A stretch of DNA of 64,000 bases from JAGQSZ01 sp049647585 (GTDB lineage Bacteria; Actinomycetota; Acidimicrobiia; Acidimicrobiales; Microtrichaceae), in the NCBI GenBank assembly GCA_049647585.1, contig JBARXY010000028.1:1-64000 (forward strand). The letters run 5' to 3'. The translations under genes and the position numbers were made by a program. Positions 1 to 8,795 of the stretch are shown here, in pieces (the stretch's first letter is position 1; the number at the start of each line of letters is the position of its first letter). Under the pieces are notes generated by a model. That model made no database searches. It was given only the letters and a program-made list of their open reading frames with translations, and was not told the origin of the DNA.

Positions 1-209
1 CCGGCACCAGCCCCACCACCCTGACCGCAAAGATCTGGGACCTATCCCAGGCCGAACCGGCGCTGCCGCAGCTCACCACGACGGACTCGACCGCCGCGCT
101 CCAAGGCCCAGGCGGAATCGGACTCGACAACTTCCTGTCCGGATCAGCAACCAACGCACCAAACAACGTCATCTACGACAACATGACGCTGCTGTCCACC
201 GAGAACTGA
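1..209 (+). CDS. C-terminal end of a secreted/surface protein (partial)
   Basis: An open frame enters from the left edge (first full codon at base 3) and stops with TGA at 207-209. The 68 visible residues are rich in Thr, Ser, Asn and Ala, with alternating hydrophobic positions, as in the last strands of a beta-sandwich of an extracellular protein. The text just before the stop (IYDNMTLLSTEN) resembles the end of a laminin G/concanavalin-like lectin domain, but the domain cannot be assigned from so little. A strong hairpin terminator follows within 25 bases, so this is the last gene of its transcript. The frame choice is certain; the function is not. Confidence 0.6.
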   Translation, partial: GTSPTTLTAKIWDLSQAEPALPQLTTTDSTAALQGPGGIGLDNFLSGSATNAPNNVIYDNMTLLSTEN

Positions 210-233
210 GACCGGCCCAGAATCCAGGATCCT

Positions 234-270
234 GCCGATGCCACTCCGACGAGGTCGGAGTGGCATCGGC
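234..270 (+). terminator. Strong hairpin terminator
   Basis: A perfect 17-bp inverted repeat (arms 234-250 and 254-270) with a 3-base loop lies 24 bases after the TGA of the partial gene. It is followed by ATTT but no long T-run, as is common in high-GC actinobacteria. It separates the upstream gene from the glycosyltransferase transcript. Confidence 0.85.
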
Positions 271-336
271 ATTTCTGGGCACGAGTGAGGCATCGACACC
301 CGGCGCGACCCACCGGACAGATGTAGGAGCGCCCCT

Positions 337-1287
337 GTGACCGGTACTATCCTTGGCGTGAACACCCGCACGCCAGCGGTGATCGTGGTCAACTACGACT
401 CGGCCGACCTGATCCGCCGCAATTTGGCGGTGCTGGTAGACGAATTCCCGGACTTGGTGACAGTCGTCGTCGACAACTACTCCACGGCTGCGGCAGTGGA
501 GCAGATCGAGTGTCTGGCCGACTCGCACGGCTGGACGTTGGTGAAGTCTCCAATCAATGTCGGGTTCGGCGGAGGGATGAACCTCGGTATCGCTGCCGCA
601 GCAGAGCTGGGTTCAGACACCTTCCTGATGCTCAATCCGGACGCATGCCTCGGCCCCGAGTCGTTCGTCATCCTGGTGGAGGCTCTTTCGTCAGATCCGA
701 TGTCCCTCATCTCGCCTGTAATCACACGGCGGAACGGGTCGATCTGGTTCGAGGGAGGGGCGCTGGACCTCGACCGGGGGCGGACCATTTCGCGACCCGT
801 CGATCCGAGCTCGGAGCTGGAGTTACCCTGGCTTAGCGGAGCTTGCCTGATGACCGGCGCCGAGGCCTGGGGAGTTCTAGGCGGCTTCGACGAGGACTAC
901 TTCCTCTACTGGGAAGACGTGGACCTGTCAGTTCGCGCCCAGCGGCGAGGAATCCGCCTGGCTGTCGTCCCGGAAGCCTCCGCTGTCCATGACGAGGGCG
1001 GCACCCAGGAGCAGAACTCCAACGCCGACTTCTCATGGGACTACTACTACTACAACATCCGAAACCGACTGCTCTTCGCGTCAAAGCTTCTAGATTCGCA
1101 ACACCGCAAGCGCTGGATCCGCACAGCGCTACGGGAGTCATACCGGATCCTGTTACGAGGCGGAGGCAAGCGAAAGTTCCTGAGGCCCCTAGCACCATTG
1201 GTATGTGGCGCAAGGGGCCTCAAGGACGGACTTGCTTCTCGAGGCGGACCTAGGGATCAGCTGTCCGACGAGACGACCAGCTCCTGA
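337..1287 (+). CDS. Family 2 glycosyltransferase (rhamnosyltransferase-like)
   Basis: Predicted inverting GT-A glycosyltransferase that adds one sugar to a lipid-linked repeat unit or glycan at the inner face of the membrane. Visible motifs are the N-terminal VIVVNYDSADLI strand (residues 15-26), VVVDNYST with the nucleotide-binding Asp (about 43-50), NVGFGGGMN, the NPD motif near residue 100 in the place of DxD, and the acceptor-side FLYWEDVDLSVRAQRRG block typical of WbbL-like enzymes. Length (316 aa) is normal. Start: GTG 337 has an AGGAG seven bases upstream. However, a second in-frame GTG at 358 sits seven bases after a TACTAT -10-like box (345-350), so a leaderless start giving a protein 7 residues shorter is equally possible. 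Sugar specificity cannot be read from sequence. Confidence 0.88.
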   Translation: MTGTILGVNTRTPAVIVVNYDSADLIRRNLAVLVDEFPDLVTVVVDNYSTAAAVEQIECLADSHGWTLVKSPINVGFGGGMNLGIAAAAELGSDTFLMLNPDACLGPESFVILVEALSSDPMSLISPVITRRNGSIWFEGGALDLDRGRTISRPVDPSSELELPWLSGACLMTGAEAWGVLGGFDEDYFLYWEDVDLSVRAQRRGIRLAVVPEASAVHDEGGTQEQNSNADFSWDYYYYNIRNRLLFASKLLDSQHRKRWIRTALRESYRILLRGGGKRKFLRPLAPLVCGARGLKDGLASRGGPRDQLSDETTSS

Positions 1288-3288
1288 CTACCAGGCAGCG
1301 TCGGCCCAACTGAGAGCACCGCGATTGACGGGCACTCCAGGCGTCGCACCTATGGCTCTGGCCACGTCCGACGGCAGCGCTGCTCCGTTATCGATCAACT
1401 GACCGCCCGGCCGAGCCCGGAAGTCGCCAGCTGCCGCGTTGACGAAGAAGGGGTCGGCTCCCCCGGCGAAGTCCAGGCCGTTCCTGTCGTGCCCGGTCCT
1501 CGCGGTGAAGTCCGCCAGCGACCTGATGAAGTTGCCAGCCTGCGAATCAGCCCAACTGATGATGTTCTGCCCAGCGTTGTGGTGATAGGCGTTGTGGTCG
1601 AACCTCGTGAAGAAATTACTGGCCTTGGTGTTGTTGGGTCCCGGGCCGTCGTGGAGAACCATCAGAATCCCGGTCGCACCCGACACCACGTTGTTCACCA
1701 TCTCGATACCCGTCGTGTTGGGTCCGGTCTCGGGGGGATTGTTCGGCCACCTTGAGTCGTCAAACACGCTGATCCCCTGCGCTTTGGGCTGGTTCTTGGC
1801 ATCTAGGACAACGGTGTTGTTGTAGATCTTGGTGGTCGCTGAGCCGACCATGATCCCCTTGTTGCCATTCTTCACGACCATGTTCGACGCGATGATCCCG
1901 TCTCTCGAGATCTCGTAGAAGATCCCGTAGTTGCCGTTGCCTCGAACGAGGTTGTTGACCATCACACCGTCCGAGCAGTTGATGTCACACCAGAACCCGG
2001 TGCCCTCGGATCCGAAGGCGTTCTCGATGACGTTGCGGCTGACGGTGAAGCCGACCATTCGGGTGAGCTTGATGTTGCCGGCTCCACAGGATGCCACGCA
2101 CCCGTCTCCGAAGAACTCGAAGTTGTTACCCGAGAAGACGTTGTTCTCGATAATGAGATCGTTTCGAGATCCGTCTCTGGATGTTCCGTTGGACCCAAGG
2201 CCATTCGCGCCGTTGTATGCGAAGACAGATCGGTTGATGCTCGACCCGGGGCGCGGGGTGCTGAGGGTGAGTCCCATTCCGGCATTGTGAGAGAACACGG
2301 TGTTCTCGACGACCGCCTTCCGGGAGCCCATGTACAAAGTTGCGCCTGTCAGGTTGCTGTACTGGTTGGACCCATAGCGGTGAAATCCAACTCCTCGGAC
2401 TGTGAAGTCCTGGTTGTTTCCGAGGATCAGTGCAACTGGTCGAGCTGAAGCTTCGACACTGTGGCCCGCCGGGTTGGTTCCCATTGTGAGGATCCGCTTG
2501 GACCAGTCATAGTGGAAAGTTCCCGGTTTCACCTCGGCCAGTGTTCCGACCTGACGCTGGTTGACACCATCGACGAAGAGCATCTGCGGGTCGCCGGCAA
2601 CGGGATGCTTGGGATCGCGCGCCATGTCGTAGTGGCTACACGGACCGGTGTTGGAGGTTGATTGTTCGGTCGGCGGGTACGTGTAGTACTTGCCATCACA
2701 GAAGGTAGGGGTACTCCACGGAAGCGACCAACGTGTGGTAGCGCTGGCTGTCCAGCCAGTGACGACATCCGCTCCGTTGAACCAGGCCTGCTCGTGCGGG
2801 TATCCCTGAATCGTCAAGCTCTTGTTGACACCCTCGTACGAGGTTCCGGAGGCATTTGAGTACCAAGTGCGGTGTTCGCCCCCACGTAGCACGATGGTTC
2901 CGCCCGCAGGGGTCAGCTCGACGGCCCGACGGATCGACTTCACGGGGGCTGTCTTGGTACCCGGGTTTGCGTCATTGCCATCAACCGCCATGAAAACGGC
3001 CCCGGAAGGGATCGGATAGTTGGTGTCCGGAATCGAGTTGCCGGTTGGATCAACCCCCGAGGGAACGGGCGTGGGTACCGGATCCGGTGTGGGTTGAGGT
3101 TCTGGAATCGGAGTCGGGTCGGGTGTCACTACCGCTCCCGGAACGTCGACTGCTGATGCTCCACCGCCTTGGCCAGACCCAGCCGTGCTGGGTGGCGGCG
3201 ATGCCACATCCTGGGGGGTCGCCGAACAACCGGCGAGCAAAATCACGGCCAAGGAGACACTGGTCATGAAGTAACTGCTTCGTCTCAC
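1288..3288 (-). CDS. Secreted right-handed beta-helix lipoprotein
   Basis: A 666-aa predicted lipoprotein. The signal peptide ends in the lipobox LAGC (Cys about 21). A Pro/Thr/Asp-rich linker follows (about 50-90), then a DGNDANPGTKTAPVKSI segment, the usual start of DUF1565/parallel beta-helix proteins, in which short Asn- and Gly-rich coils repeat (IENNVFSGNN, VMVNNLVRGNGNYGI, KIYNNTVVLD). Such folds are found in polysaccharide lyases and glycan-binding surface proteins. The location among glycosyltransferases suggests it binds or trims the polymer made here, but no catalytic residues can be assigned. GTG 3288 is preceded by AGAGG at a 7-base distance. The gene converges on the GT2 gene with only the stop codons between them. 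It is divergent from the GT4 gene across a repeat-bearing spacer. Confidence 0.85.
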   Translation of the reverse strand: MRRSSYFMTSVSLAVILLAGCSATPQDVASPPPSTAGSGQGGGASAVDVPGAVVTPDPTPIPEPQPTPDPVPTPVPSGVDPTGNSIPDTNYPIPSGAVFMAVDGNDANPGTKTAPVKSIRRAVELTPAGGTIVLRGGEHRTWYSNASGTSYEGVNKSLTIQGYPHEQAWFNGADVVTGWTASATTRWSLPWSTPTFCDGKYYTYPPTEQSTSNTGPCSHYDMARDPKHPVAGDPQMLFVDGVNQRQVGTLAEVKPGTFHYDWSKRILTMGTNPAGHSVEASARPVALILGNNQDFTVRGVGFHRYGSNQYSNLTGATLYMGSRKAVVENTVFSHNAGMGLTLSTPRPGSSINRSVFAYNGANGLGSNGTSRDGSRNDLIIENNVFSGNNFEFFGDGCVASCGAGNIKLTRMVGFTVSRNVIENAFGSEGTGFWCDINCSDGVMVNNLVRGNGNYGIFYEISRDGIIASNMVVKNGNKGIMVGSATTKIYNNTVVLDAKNQPKAQGISVFDDSRWPNNPPETGPNTTGIEMVNNVVSGATGILMVLHDGPGPNNTKASNFFTRFDHNAYHHNAGQNIISWADSQAGNFIRSLADFTARTGHDRNGLDFAGGADPFFVNAAAGDFRARPGGQLIDNGAALPSDVARAIGATPGVPVNRGALSWADAAW

Positions 3289-3668
3289 ACTTAATCCTCT
3301 GTTCAGGGGCTCTGATGTGCGGGGGCCCGAGGTGCCTGAGGTGCCAATGACACCGTTCTAGATGACTACCTGTAACTATCTGTAACTACCTGTACCGGCC
3401 TGAAATGGCTTGTGACTACCTGTAACTACCTATAGCTGTGTGGCTGTGCATGTCCGTCGCTGGCTCACGAAGGGGTCGAACTGTGTCGTTCTGAATCGGT
3501 CCGGGAAGGCGACCCCACGCATGAGAATCCATCGGCTCTCAGTCGCCTCACCTTGAGACTCGACTCACATTTGAACGACCCAGGTGCCGTAGCATCGTCC
3601 GGGAATCGCAAGCAGCTCGCCAGCATTTCGGCGAATGCGTCAATCTCATTACGAGCATTGGCCATACT
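3289..3668. other. 380-bp divergent intergenic region
   Basis: This spacer separates the beta-helix lipoprotein gene (leftward) from the GT4 gene (rightward). It holds the decamer repeat at about 3361-3440 and must contain both promoters. A small leftward open frame (3465-3665) is present, but it lacks a ribosome-binding site and coding character, so it is not called. Confidence 0.7.
3361..3440. repeat. 10-bp-periodic tandem repeat, unit TGTAACTACC
   Basis: About eight successive decamers, in exact 10-base register, match or drift from TGTAACTACC. Units 2, 3 and 7 are nearly identical (TGTAACTATC, TGTAACTACC, TGTAACTACC); unit 6 is TGTGACTACC; units 4, 5 and 8 are degenerate. A 15-base string, GACTACCTGTAACTA, occurs twice (3364 and 3413). 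The period equals roughly one helical turn and lies in the divergent promoter region, so a cooperative protein-binding array or curved segment is possible. There are no spacers of CRISPR size. Confidence 0.75.
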
Positions 3669-4859
3669 ATGACAGCCTCGTTACGAAATGACAACAATAT
3701 GACCAGAATTGCCAAGAGCTCAGAGATTTCGGCCTTGCTAGCTCACCCCGGGGCCGAGCTCTACGGCTCGGATCGCGTGTTTTTGGACTCCGCGAAGGCC
3801 CTCGCTCGGCGTGGTTGGACCGTCACAGTAACGCTGCCGGGTGACGGTCCACTTTCCGAAATCCTTGCGAGAGAGGGCATTCACGTGGTCGTATGCCGCA
3901 CTCCGGTGCTCCGCAAGAGCGCTCTACGACCGCTTGGAATGGTGCGTCTGATTGCCGACGCAATCAGTTCCGCACCTCAGGGATTGGCACTACTGCGTCG
4001 TAAGCGGCCAGATGTCGTTTACATCTCAACTGTAATAATTCCGCTCTGGAGTCTTCTGGCATGGATCCTGCGAATTCCCGTCGTCTGCCACGTGCACGAA
4101 GCGGAAACTGAACCTCCGAAACCACTCAGAACGCTGTTGGCGCTACCCCTACTGACCACCTCCCGAATCGTGACCAACAGCGAGTTCAGCAGGGCCACAC
4201 TCCTGGACTCTCTCCCGCGGCTTGTGTCGCGCACCGAGGTGATTCCCAACCCGGTTATCGGTCCCCCCAAGGTGACACCAGCGCGCGCCGACTTGGCCGG
4301 TCGGGTCAACCTGCTGTTCATCGGACGACTTTCACCCCGCAAGGGTCCGGATGTGGCCATCCGTTCCCTGGCGATTCTGCGCGGGAACGGGGTAGACGCC
4401 CGTCTGAGCCTTCTCGGATCAGTCTTCGAGGGCTACGAATGGTTCGAGAAGGATCTCCATGATCAGGTCGGTCGGCTTCGGCTCACCGACCACGTTCGGT
4501 TCCTGGGGTTCGCCGAGGACGTCTGGTCGACGGTCAAAGGGGCCGACATCGTCGTCGTTCCCTCGGTTGCCGACGAGCCGTTCGGTAATACCGCGGTCGA
4601 AGCGGTCCTGGCCGCACGGCCGGTGGTTGCGAGCGCTTCCGGAGGACTGATTGAAGCCATTCGCGGGTACACGTCGGCGAGATCTTGCACTCCAGGCAGT
4701 GCCGAAGACCTTGCCGGGGCAGTTGACAGCCTGATTGGGAACTGGCCCGAGACCGTCGAAGCGGCCATCAGGGATGCGGTAACCGCTGCACAACGTCATT
4801 CCCCTGTCCTATACGGGGAACGCCTAGATGCCAGCCTACGCGCCGCTGACCGACGGTGA
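3669..4859 (+). CDS. Family 4 (GT-B) glycosyltransferase
   Basis: A 396-aa retaining GT-B enzyme that likely extends a lipid-linked surface polysaccharide repeat unit. The N-terminal domain contains HPGAELYGSDRVFLDSAKALARRG, the usual acceptor-domain start. The C-terminal donor domain has VNLLFIGRLSPRKGPD and the VVPSVADEPFGNTAVEAVLAARPVVA block holding the E-x7-E motif. A second Met at 3699 is an alternative start; neither has a convincing ribosome-binding site. The 3' end overlaps the convergent flippase gene by 24 bases. Base composition at the 5' end is lower in GC than its neighbours, and codon choice is looser, which could reflect exchange of surface-polysaccharide genes. Sugar donor unknown. 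Confidence 0.88.
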   Translation: MTASLRNDNNMTRIAKSSEISALLAHPGAELYGSDRVFLDSAKALARRGWTVTVTLPGDGPLSEILAREGIHVVVCRTPVLRKSALRPLGMVRLIADAISSAPQGLALLRRKRPDVVYISTVIIPLWSLLAWILRIPVVCHVHEAETEPPKPLRTLLALPLLTTSRIVTNSEFSRATLLDSLPRLVSRTEVIPNPVIGPPKVTPARADLAGRVNLLFIGRLSPRKGPDVAIRSLAILRGNGVDARLSLLGSVFEGYEWFEKDLHDQVGRLRLTDHVRFLGFAEDVWSTVKGADIVVVPSVADEPFGNTAVEAVLAARPVVASASGGLIEAIRGYTSARSCTPGSAEDLAGAVDSLIGNWPETVEAAIRDAVTAAQRHSPVLYGERLDASLRAADRR

Positions 4860-6323
4860 TGTTCCAGCGTCTGTCCTGAGCCGTCGCACGACAAGGACCA
4901 TGTTCCCGATGGTTTGGAATACCAACGCTGAAACAGCAGACCCGATGACTGGTCCGACCGCTCCGTACCGCTGTGTGAAAGCCACCGACAGCCCCAAATT
5001 GACCGGCACCATGAGCACGATGAGGAAGGCCTGGTACCGAAGCCCGGCCGCGTCCGTGAGGAACGTCCCGAGCGGAAACTGGACCGCCTGGCAGACCATG
5101 TAAACCGAGAACCAGATCAGCATCTGGTTCGACAGCGTTATCTCTCCTCCGGACGCGATCCGTGCCAGCCACGGTGACGCGAGCGAAATGACCAGGCACG
5201 CTCCGGCGGCGGCCGCAGCGAACCCTGCTGCCAAGGGCAGTGGCGAGTGGCTGCGGACATTCTTCTTGGCACGAGCCAGAGCAAAGATCGGCCACAGAGC
5301 CGCACCGGAGGCGGCAATCACCCGAAAGACCGGAACGTACAGCTGGGAAGCCAGGTTGTACTCAGCCAGGTTGACGGAATTCGATGCATGGCTGAGCACC
5401 AACCGGTCCGACTGCATGGCGATGGGCAGAGCGATCGACTGGATAAGCATGGGCCATGCGACGTCGAATACCTTGCCGCCCTTCACGGTCCTGAGCCGCG
5501 GAGCCGCGCGTAGCGCACGGCCCACCTGTGGCCCGATCATCCGGGCGGCAATGACTGCGGCGAGAAGGGCGAGAAGAACAGCCATCGCATATGGGAGGAC
5601 TGGCAGGTAAGCGCCCCCGGAGCCGTCCATGAACTTGATCATCAACACCACGGCCACCAGCACCAGGGGGGTCTGGAGCGACACGAGCGCGATCATCAGG
5701 TGGTTCTTGCCCAATGCCGTCAGAATTCGCTGTCCGAAGGCGGCCGGTAGTGCGAGTCCGATGAGTGCAAGGCACAAGGCAGCAGCTATCGGGCCCGAGC
5801 CCTCCAACAAGGCGTCGCCCATTAGCCAGGGCCATAGACCGAGCACGGTGAGTGCGATCGCGGTGACGACGATGATCAGGCCAGAGGCGGTTAGCACCCG
5901 GATACTCGTGATCAGAACTCTGAGCACATGGGGATCATCAGCTGGCCGTTCAGAGCCACCGATCGCATTTAGAACGGCCGCGGAAATCCCGAGATCAGCG
6001 AAGGGCAGCAACGAGCCGATCGCTATCAGCAGGCCGAACTGTGCATACGCATCGGTACCGAAGTGGGTGATTATGAGCCGCGTTGTAACGATGCCGAGCA
6101 CTGCCGTAACGGGCAGCGCGACGATCTGGACCCCTGCGCTGGTGGCAGCCGACCTCCATGCCGATTGCTTCTTGGGCTTGCCGGCGGCATCCTCGCCTTG
6201 ACCTGCTTCGGTTGAGAGAACCGACGGACCGCTGCCCAGAACCCGACCTGGGCCGTCGGACAGGGGGCGATCTCCGTCTCTGTTATCGGTGGTGCTGTCC
6301 ATGTCACGTGGTCCGACGGTCAC
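4836..6323 (-). CDS. Wzx-like polysaccharide flippase (MATE/MVF superfamily)
   Basis: A 495-aa integral membrane protein with about 12-14 predicted helices and the spaced small-residue, Pro-containing segments seen in oligosaccharide flippases. It should move undecaprenyl-linked repeat units to the outer face of the membrane for polymerisation. An unusual hydrophilic N-terminal tail of about 50 residues, rich in Asp, Gly and Ser, precedes the first helix; a later start at Met8 shortens it only slightly. Its GTG start overlaps the stop of the polymerase gene in a GTGA (6320-6323), so the two are translationally coupled as a Wzy-Wzx pair. The end runs 24 bases into the convergent GT4 gene. Confidence 0.82.
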   Translation of the reverse strand: MTVGPRDMDSTTDNRDGDRPLSDGPGRVLGSGPSVLSTEAGQGEDAAGKPKKQSAWRSAATSAGVQIVALPVTAVLGIVTTRLIITHFGTDAYAQFGLLIAIGSLLPFADLGISAAVLNAIGGSERPADDPHVLRVLITSIRVLTASGLIIVVTAIALTVLGLWPWLMGDALLEGSGPIAAALCLALIGLALPAAFGQRILTALGKNHLMIALVSLQTPLVLVAVVLMIKFMDGSGGAYLPVLPYAMAVLLALLAAVIAARMIGPQVGRALRAAPRLRTVKGGKVFDVAWPMLIQSIALPIAMQSDRLVLSHASNSVNLAEYNLASQLYVPVFRVIAASGAALWPIFALARAKKNVRSHSPLPLAAGFAAAAAGACLVISLASPWLARIASGGEITLSNQMLIWFSVYMVCQAVQFPLGTFLTDAAGLRYQAFLIVLMVPVNLGLSVAFTQRYGAVGPVIGSAVSALVFQTIGNMVLVVRRLRTDAGTSPSVSGA

Positions 6324-7597
6324 ACCGGGGCGAGTTGCCCAGCACCGGTTCGCAGTTCCCGCGTCAGCATCGACATCCCCAGAGCGACGCAGATCGGGAG
6401 CCAGTCTGTGTACATCGGGCCGAAGAACATCGACCAGAGGGAAATTAGCGTCGAGAAGAGCACTATCGGAGCGGCGAGCTTCATCGACACCAAGGTGCTC
6501 ACGTTACGGACCAGACAGAACAGGACGATGAACGTCAGTCCAAGTCCAGCGAACCCGAAGCTGACCCAGAAGTCCGCCATCACCGAGTGGAGTTCGAAGG
6601 ATCCTCCGAACATGTAGTACTTGGTGTAGCCGCCGGCGTCGACGTTTATGGACGCAAGCCCCGCCTTGCCGGCCTCCAAATCCCCCCACGTCGGAACGAC
6701 GCCCGCCCCGAAGCCATGGGGTCGGTTCCGCGCGAGTTCACGTGTGGCGGCCCATTCAGGCCTGCCTCCAGCGATCAGTGAACCGGACGCCTCGACCTGA
6801 GCCTGGGATCGCTCCTGCATATTGCGGCCGAACGCGCCGTTCACGAGTAGCGCCGAGATGGCGAAGTAGACGACCAGCCCGAGGCTCAGCATCAACAACG
6901 CTGGCCGCCAGCGTCGCAACGCCCCTCCCGCCGACTCCTCACGGACCCGCGAGGGAGCTGACTGCCAGAGAATCAAGACGGCAGAGATGAAACAGAAGGC
7001 GAAGTAGCTTCTGGCTCCGGTGACAATTCCGAAGGCGCCCATCGTCAGGATCACCACAGCTGGCAGGACCTTGTTCCGGGCCTGTCCCATCAGTCCCATG
7101 ACCATGAACGTGACTGGCATCGCCAGACCGAATTTCCAGGTGAAGTCGCCCTCCATCAGTGCCCTCATGAGCAGTCCGATCCCGAACAGGATGGCCACCC
7201 TGTTGACCGAAACAAAGGTACGGGCCCAGAGGACCAGAACGAGCGCCGCGATGCCGGTCAGCACGACGCCCATGATGACCTGCATGTTGGCCAGGTCGAC
7301 CGAGTGATCGACGGTTGCTTGGAGGGCCAACACGTATCCCCACACCAAGGTCAGAGGGGTTGCGACGACAATGACGCGGGACAACCGATACCTGTGCAGA
7401 GCCGGAAGACAGACCGGAGCCAGCAGAATCGCCCACAGAAGCGCGATGCTGCCACCCTTCATGAAGTAGTAGTCGACACCGACCAGGATGACGCCGAACT
7501 GAGCCGCGCTCGAACTGAGGCCTTCCCAGCTATTCAACTTGTACCGGCGGACGACTGACCCTCGGCCCTCCCGGGACTCTCGAACGACAGTTCTCAC
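6320..7597 (-). CDS. Wzy/O-antigen-ligase-like membrane polymerase
   Basis: A 425-aa polytopic protein with about 10-12 hydrophobic segments and one large hydrophilic loop (about residues 255-340, FGRNMQERSQAQVEASG to the MFGGSFELHSVMADFWVSFG region). The loop has the E-x-HS-x-M layout near the last helices that is typical of Wzy_C/RfaL-type polymerases and ligases. It probably joins flipped repeat units outside the membrane. GTG 7597 is the annotated start. It is the first gene of a two-gene leftward unit with the flippase and is divergent from the glycosyltransferase at 7.7 kb. Polymerase versus ligase cannot be separated from sequence alone, but the neighbouring Wzz-like kinase favours polymerase. 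Confidence 0.8.
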   Translation of the reverse strand: MRTVVRESREGRGSVVRRYKLNSWEGLSSSAAQFGVILVGVDYYFMKGGSIALLWAILLAPVCLPALHRYRLSRVIVVATPLTLVWGYVLALQATVDHSVDLANMQVIMGVVLTGIAALVLVLWARTFVSVNRVAILFGIGLLMRALMEGDFTWKFGLAMPVTFMVMGLMGQARNKVLPAVVILTMGAFGIVTGARSYFAFCFISAVLILWQSAPSRVREESAGGALRRWRPALLMLSLGLVVYFAISALLVNGAFGRNMQERSQAQVEASGSLIAGGRPEWAATRELARNRPHGFGAGVVPTWGDLEAGKAGLASINVDAGGYTKYYMFGGSFELHSVMADFWVSFGFAGLGLTFIVLFCLVRNVSTLVSMKLAAPIVLFSTLISLWSMFFGPMYTDWLPICVALGMSMLTRELRTGAGQLAPV

Positions 7598-7755
7598 AGG
7601 TGCGCCTGCCGCCTCGTCACACGAACTCCATGGGCCGAGGTTACCCTTGGTCTCGGCCGATTCCTCGGTGAACGAACCGCTTGAGTTGGGAGCCAGTTAT
7701 CAGTAGAGACCGTGTCGACCCGGACTCCCCACACGACGGTTCACCAAGGCTTCGG

Positions 7756-8769
7756 GTGATGGAGTCGTTCCCTCCGCCCCACTACCGGACTAATCCGTAC
7801 CTGGTGCAGTTGTTCGGGTCGTTTCCCGAAGAAATCGACGCGAGGTACTTCTCGAGGAAGGACGCTCTCCTCGGCAACTTCGATGTGTTCCATCTTCACT
7901 GGCCCGAGGTCGCAGTCCGGGGCGTGAGCGGAGTGAAGTCGTTGCTGCGTGGAGTAGTTTTCCTGCTGATCCTGTTGAGAATCCGAATCGGGAAAAAGGC
8001 GCTGGTCAGGACCCTGCACGATCAGGTTCCACACGAGGCTCCCAACTTCCTCCAACGGTGGGTGATCGGTCTCTCCGAACGTTGGACCACCCTTTGGATA
8101 GTCCTAGGAGATGGTTCCGATCCTCCACCCGGCTCGCTGACAAGGAACTCCGTAATCGGCCATTTCAAAGACTGGTTCGACCACCCTGATCTCGACCCCG
8201 TCCCGGGACGACTGCTGCACTTCGGGCTGGTGCGCCGCTACAAGGGTGTTGACAACCTGGTCCGCGAATTCCGCAAGCTCGATGACCCTCACCTGACCAT
8301 GCGCATCGTCGGTGCGATCGAGGACGAGGACCTGGAACGAGAGATAGTCCGGGCGGCGGAAGCCGACAGCCGGATCACCGCCGTCAACAAGTATGTGCCG
8401 GACCGGCAGTTGGTCGAAGAGGTACTGACGAGTTCCCTCGTCGTCCTGCCGTTCACCCGCATCACCAACTCCAGTTCACTGATCCTGGCCCTCTCATTGA
8501 ACCGACCCGTTCTCGCCCCGGGCGCTCCGTCCATCGTCGAGGTAGCCGATGAGGTGGGAGAGGGCTGGGTGTTCCTCTACGACGGTGACCTCACCTCGGC
8601 CCACATCGAGTTGGCCATGGAGCGCGTCCGTGAGCACACTCCGTCTGGTCCGCCTGACCTGTCGAGCCGGGACTGGGAGAAAATCGGAAGGGACCACGCC
8701 GAGGCCTTCAGATTCGCATATGCGGCAATTCAGTCGCCGACAGCACGAAATCACAAAGCCCACCTCTAG
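7756..8769 (+). CDS. Glycosyltransferase (GT4-like, surface polysaccharide)
   Basis: The core reads VMESFPPPHYRTNPYLVQL at the N terminus, then FDVFHLHWPE, then a donor-domain block RLLHFGLVRRYKGVDNLVREF with VVLPFTRITNSSSLILALSLNRPVLAP. This matches a group of actinobacterial GT-B enzymes that begin almost exactly at the VMESFPPP strand. I therefore take GTG 7756 (AAGG six bases upstream; ATG follows immediately at 7759). The frame extends back to TTG 7681 without a ribosome-binding site, which would add 25 polar residues. It sits 26 bases before the tyrosine-kinase gene, so the two are probably cotranscribed. Donor sugar unknown. Confidence 0.82.
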   Translation: MMESFPPPHYRTNPYLVQLFGSFPEEIDARYFSRKDALLGNFDVFHLHWPEVAVRGVSGVKSLLRGVVFLLILLRIRIGKKALVRTLHDQVPHEAPNFLQRWVIGLSERWTTLWIVLGDGSDPPPGSLTRNSVIGHFKDWFDHPDLDPVPGRLLHFGLVRRYKGVDNLVREFRKLDDPHLTMRIVGAIEDEDLEREIVRAAEADSRITAVNKYVPDRQLVEEVLTSSLVVLPFTRITNSSSLILALSLNRPVLAPGAPSIVEVADEVGEGWVFLYDGDLTSAHIELAMERVREHTPSGPPDLSSRDWEKIGRDHAEAFRFAYAAIQSPTARNHKAHL

Positions 8770-8795
8770 AATCAGCGTCACGAAAGGATGGTCAG

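Noticed and set aside
3361..3440. CRISPR array
   Set aside because: Units are 10 bases without spacers; no cas genes are in the window.
3465..3665. Leftward 66-codon open frame in the divergent spacer
   Set aside because: No ribosome-binding site, no recognisable domain, and composition like non-coding DNA. It overlaps the likely promoter region of the GT4 gene.
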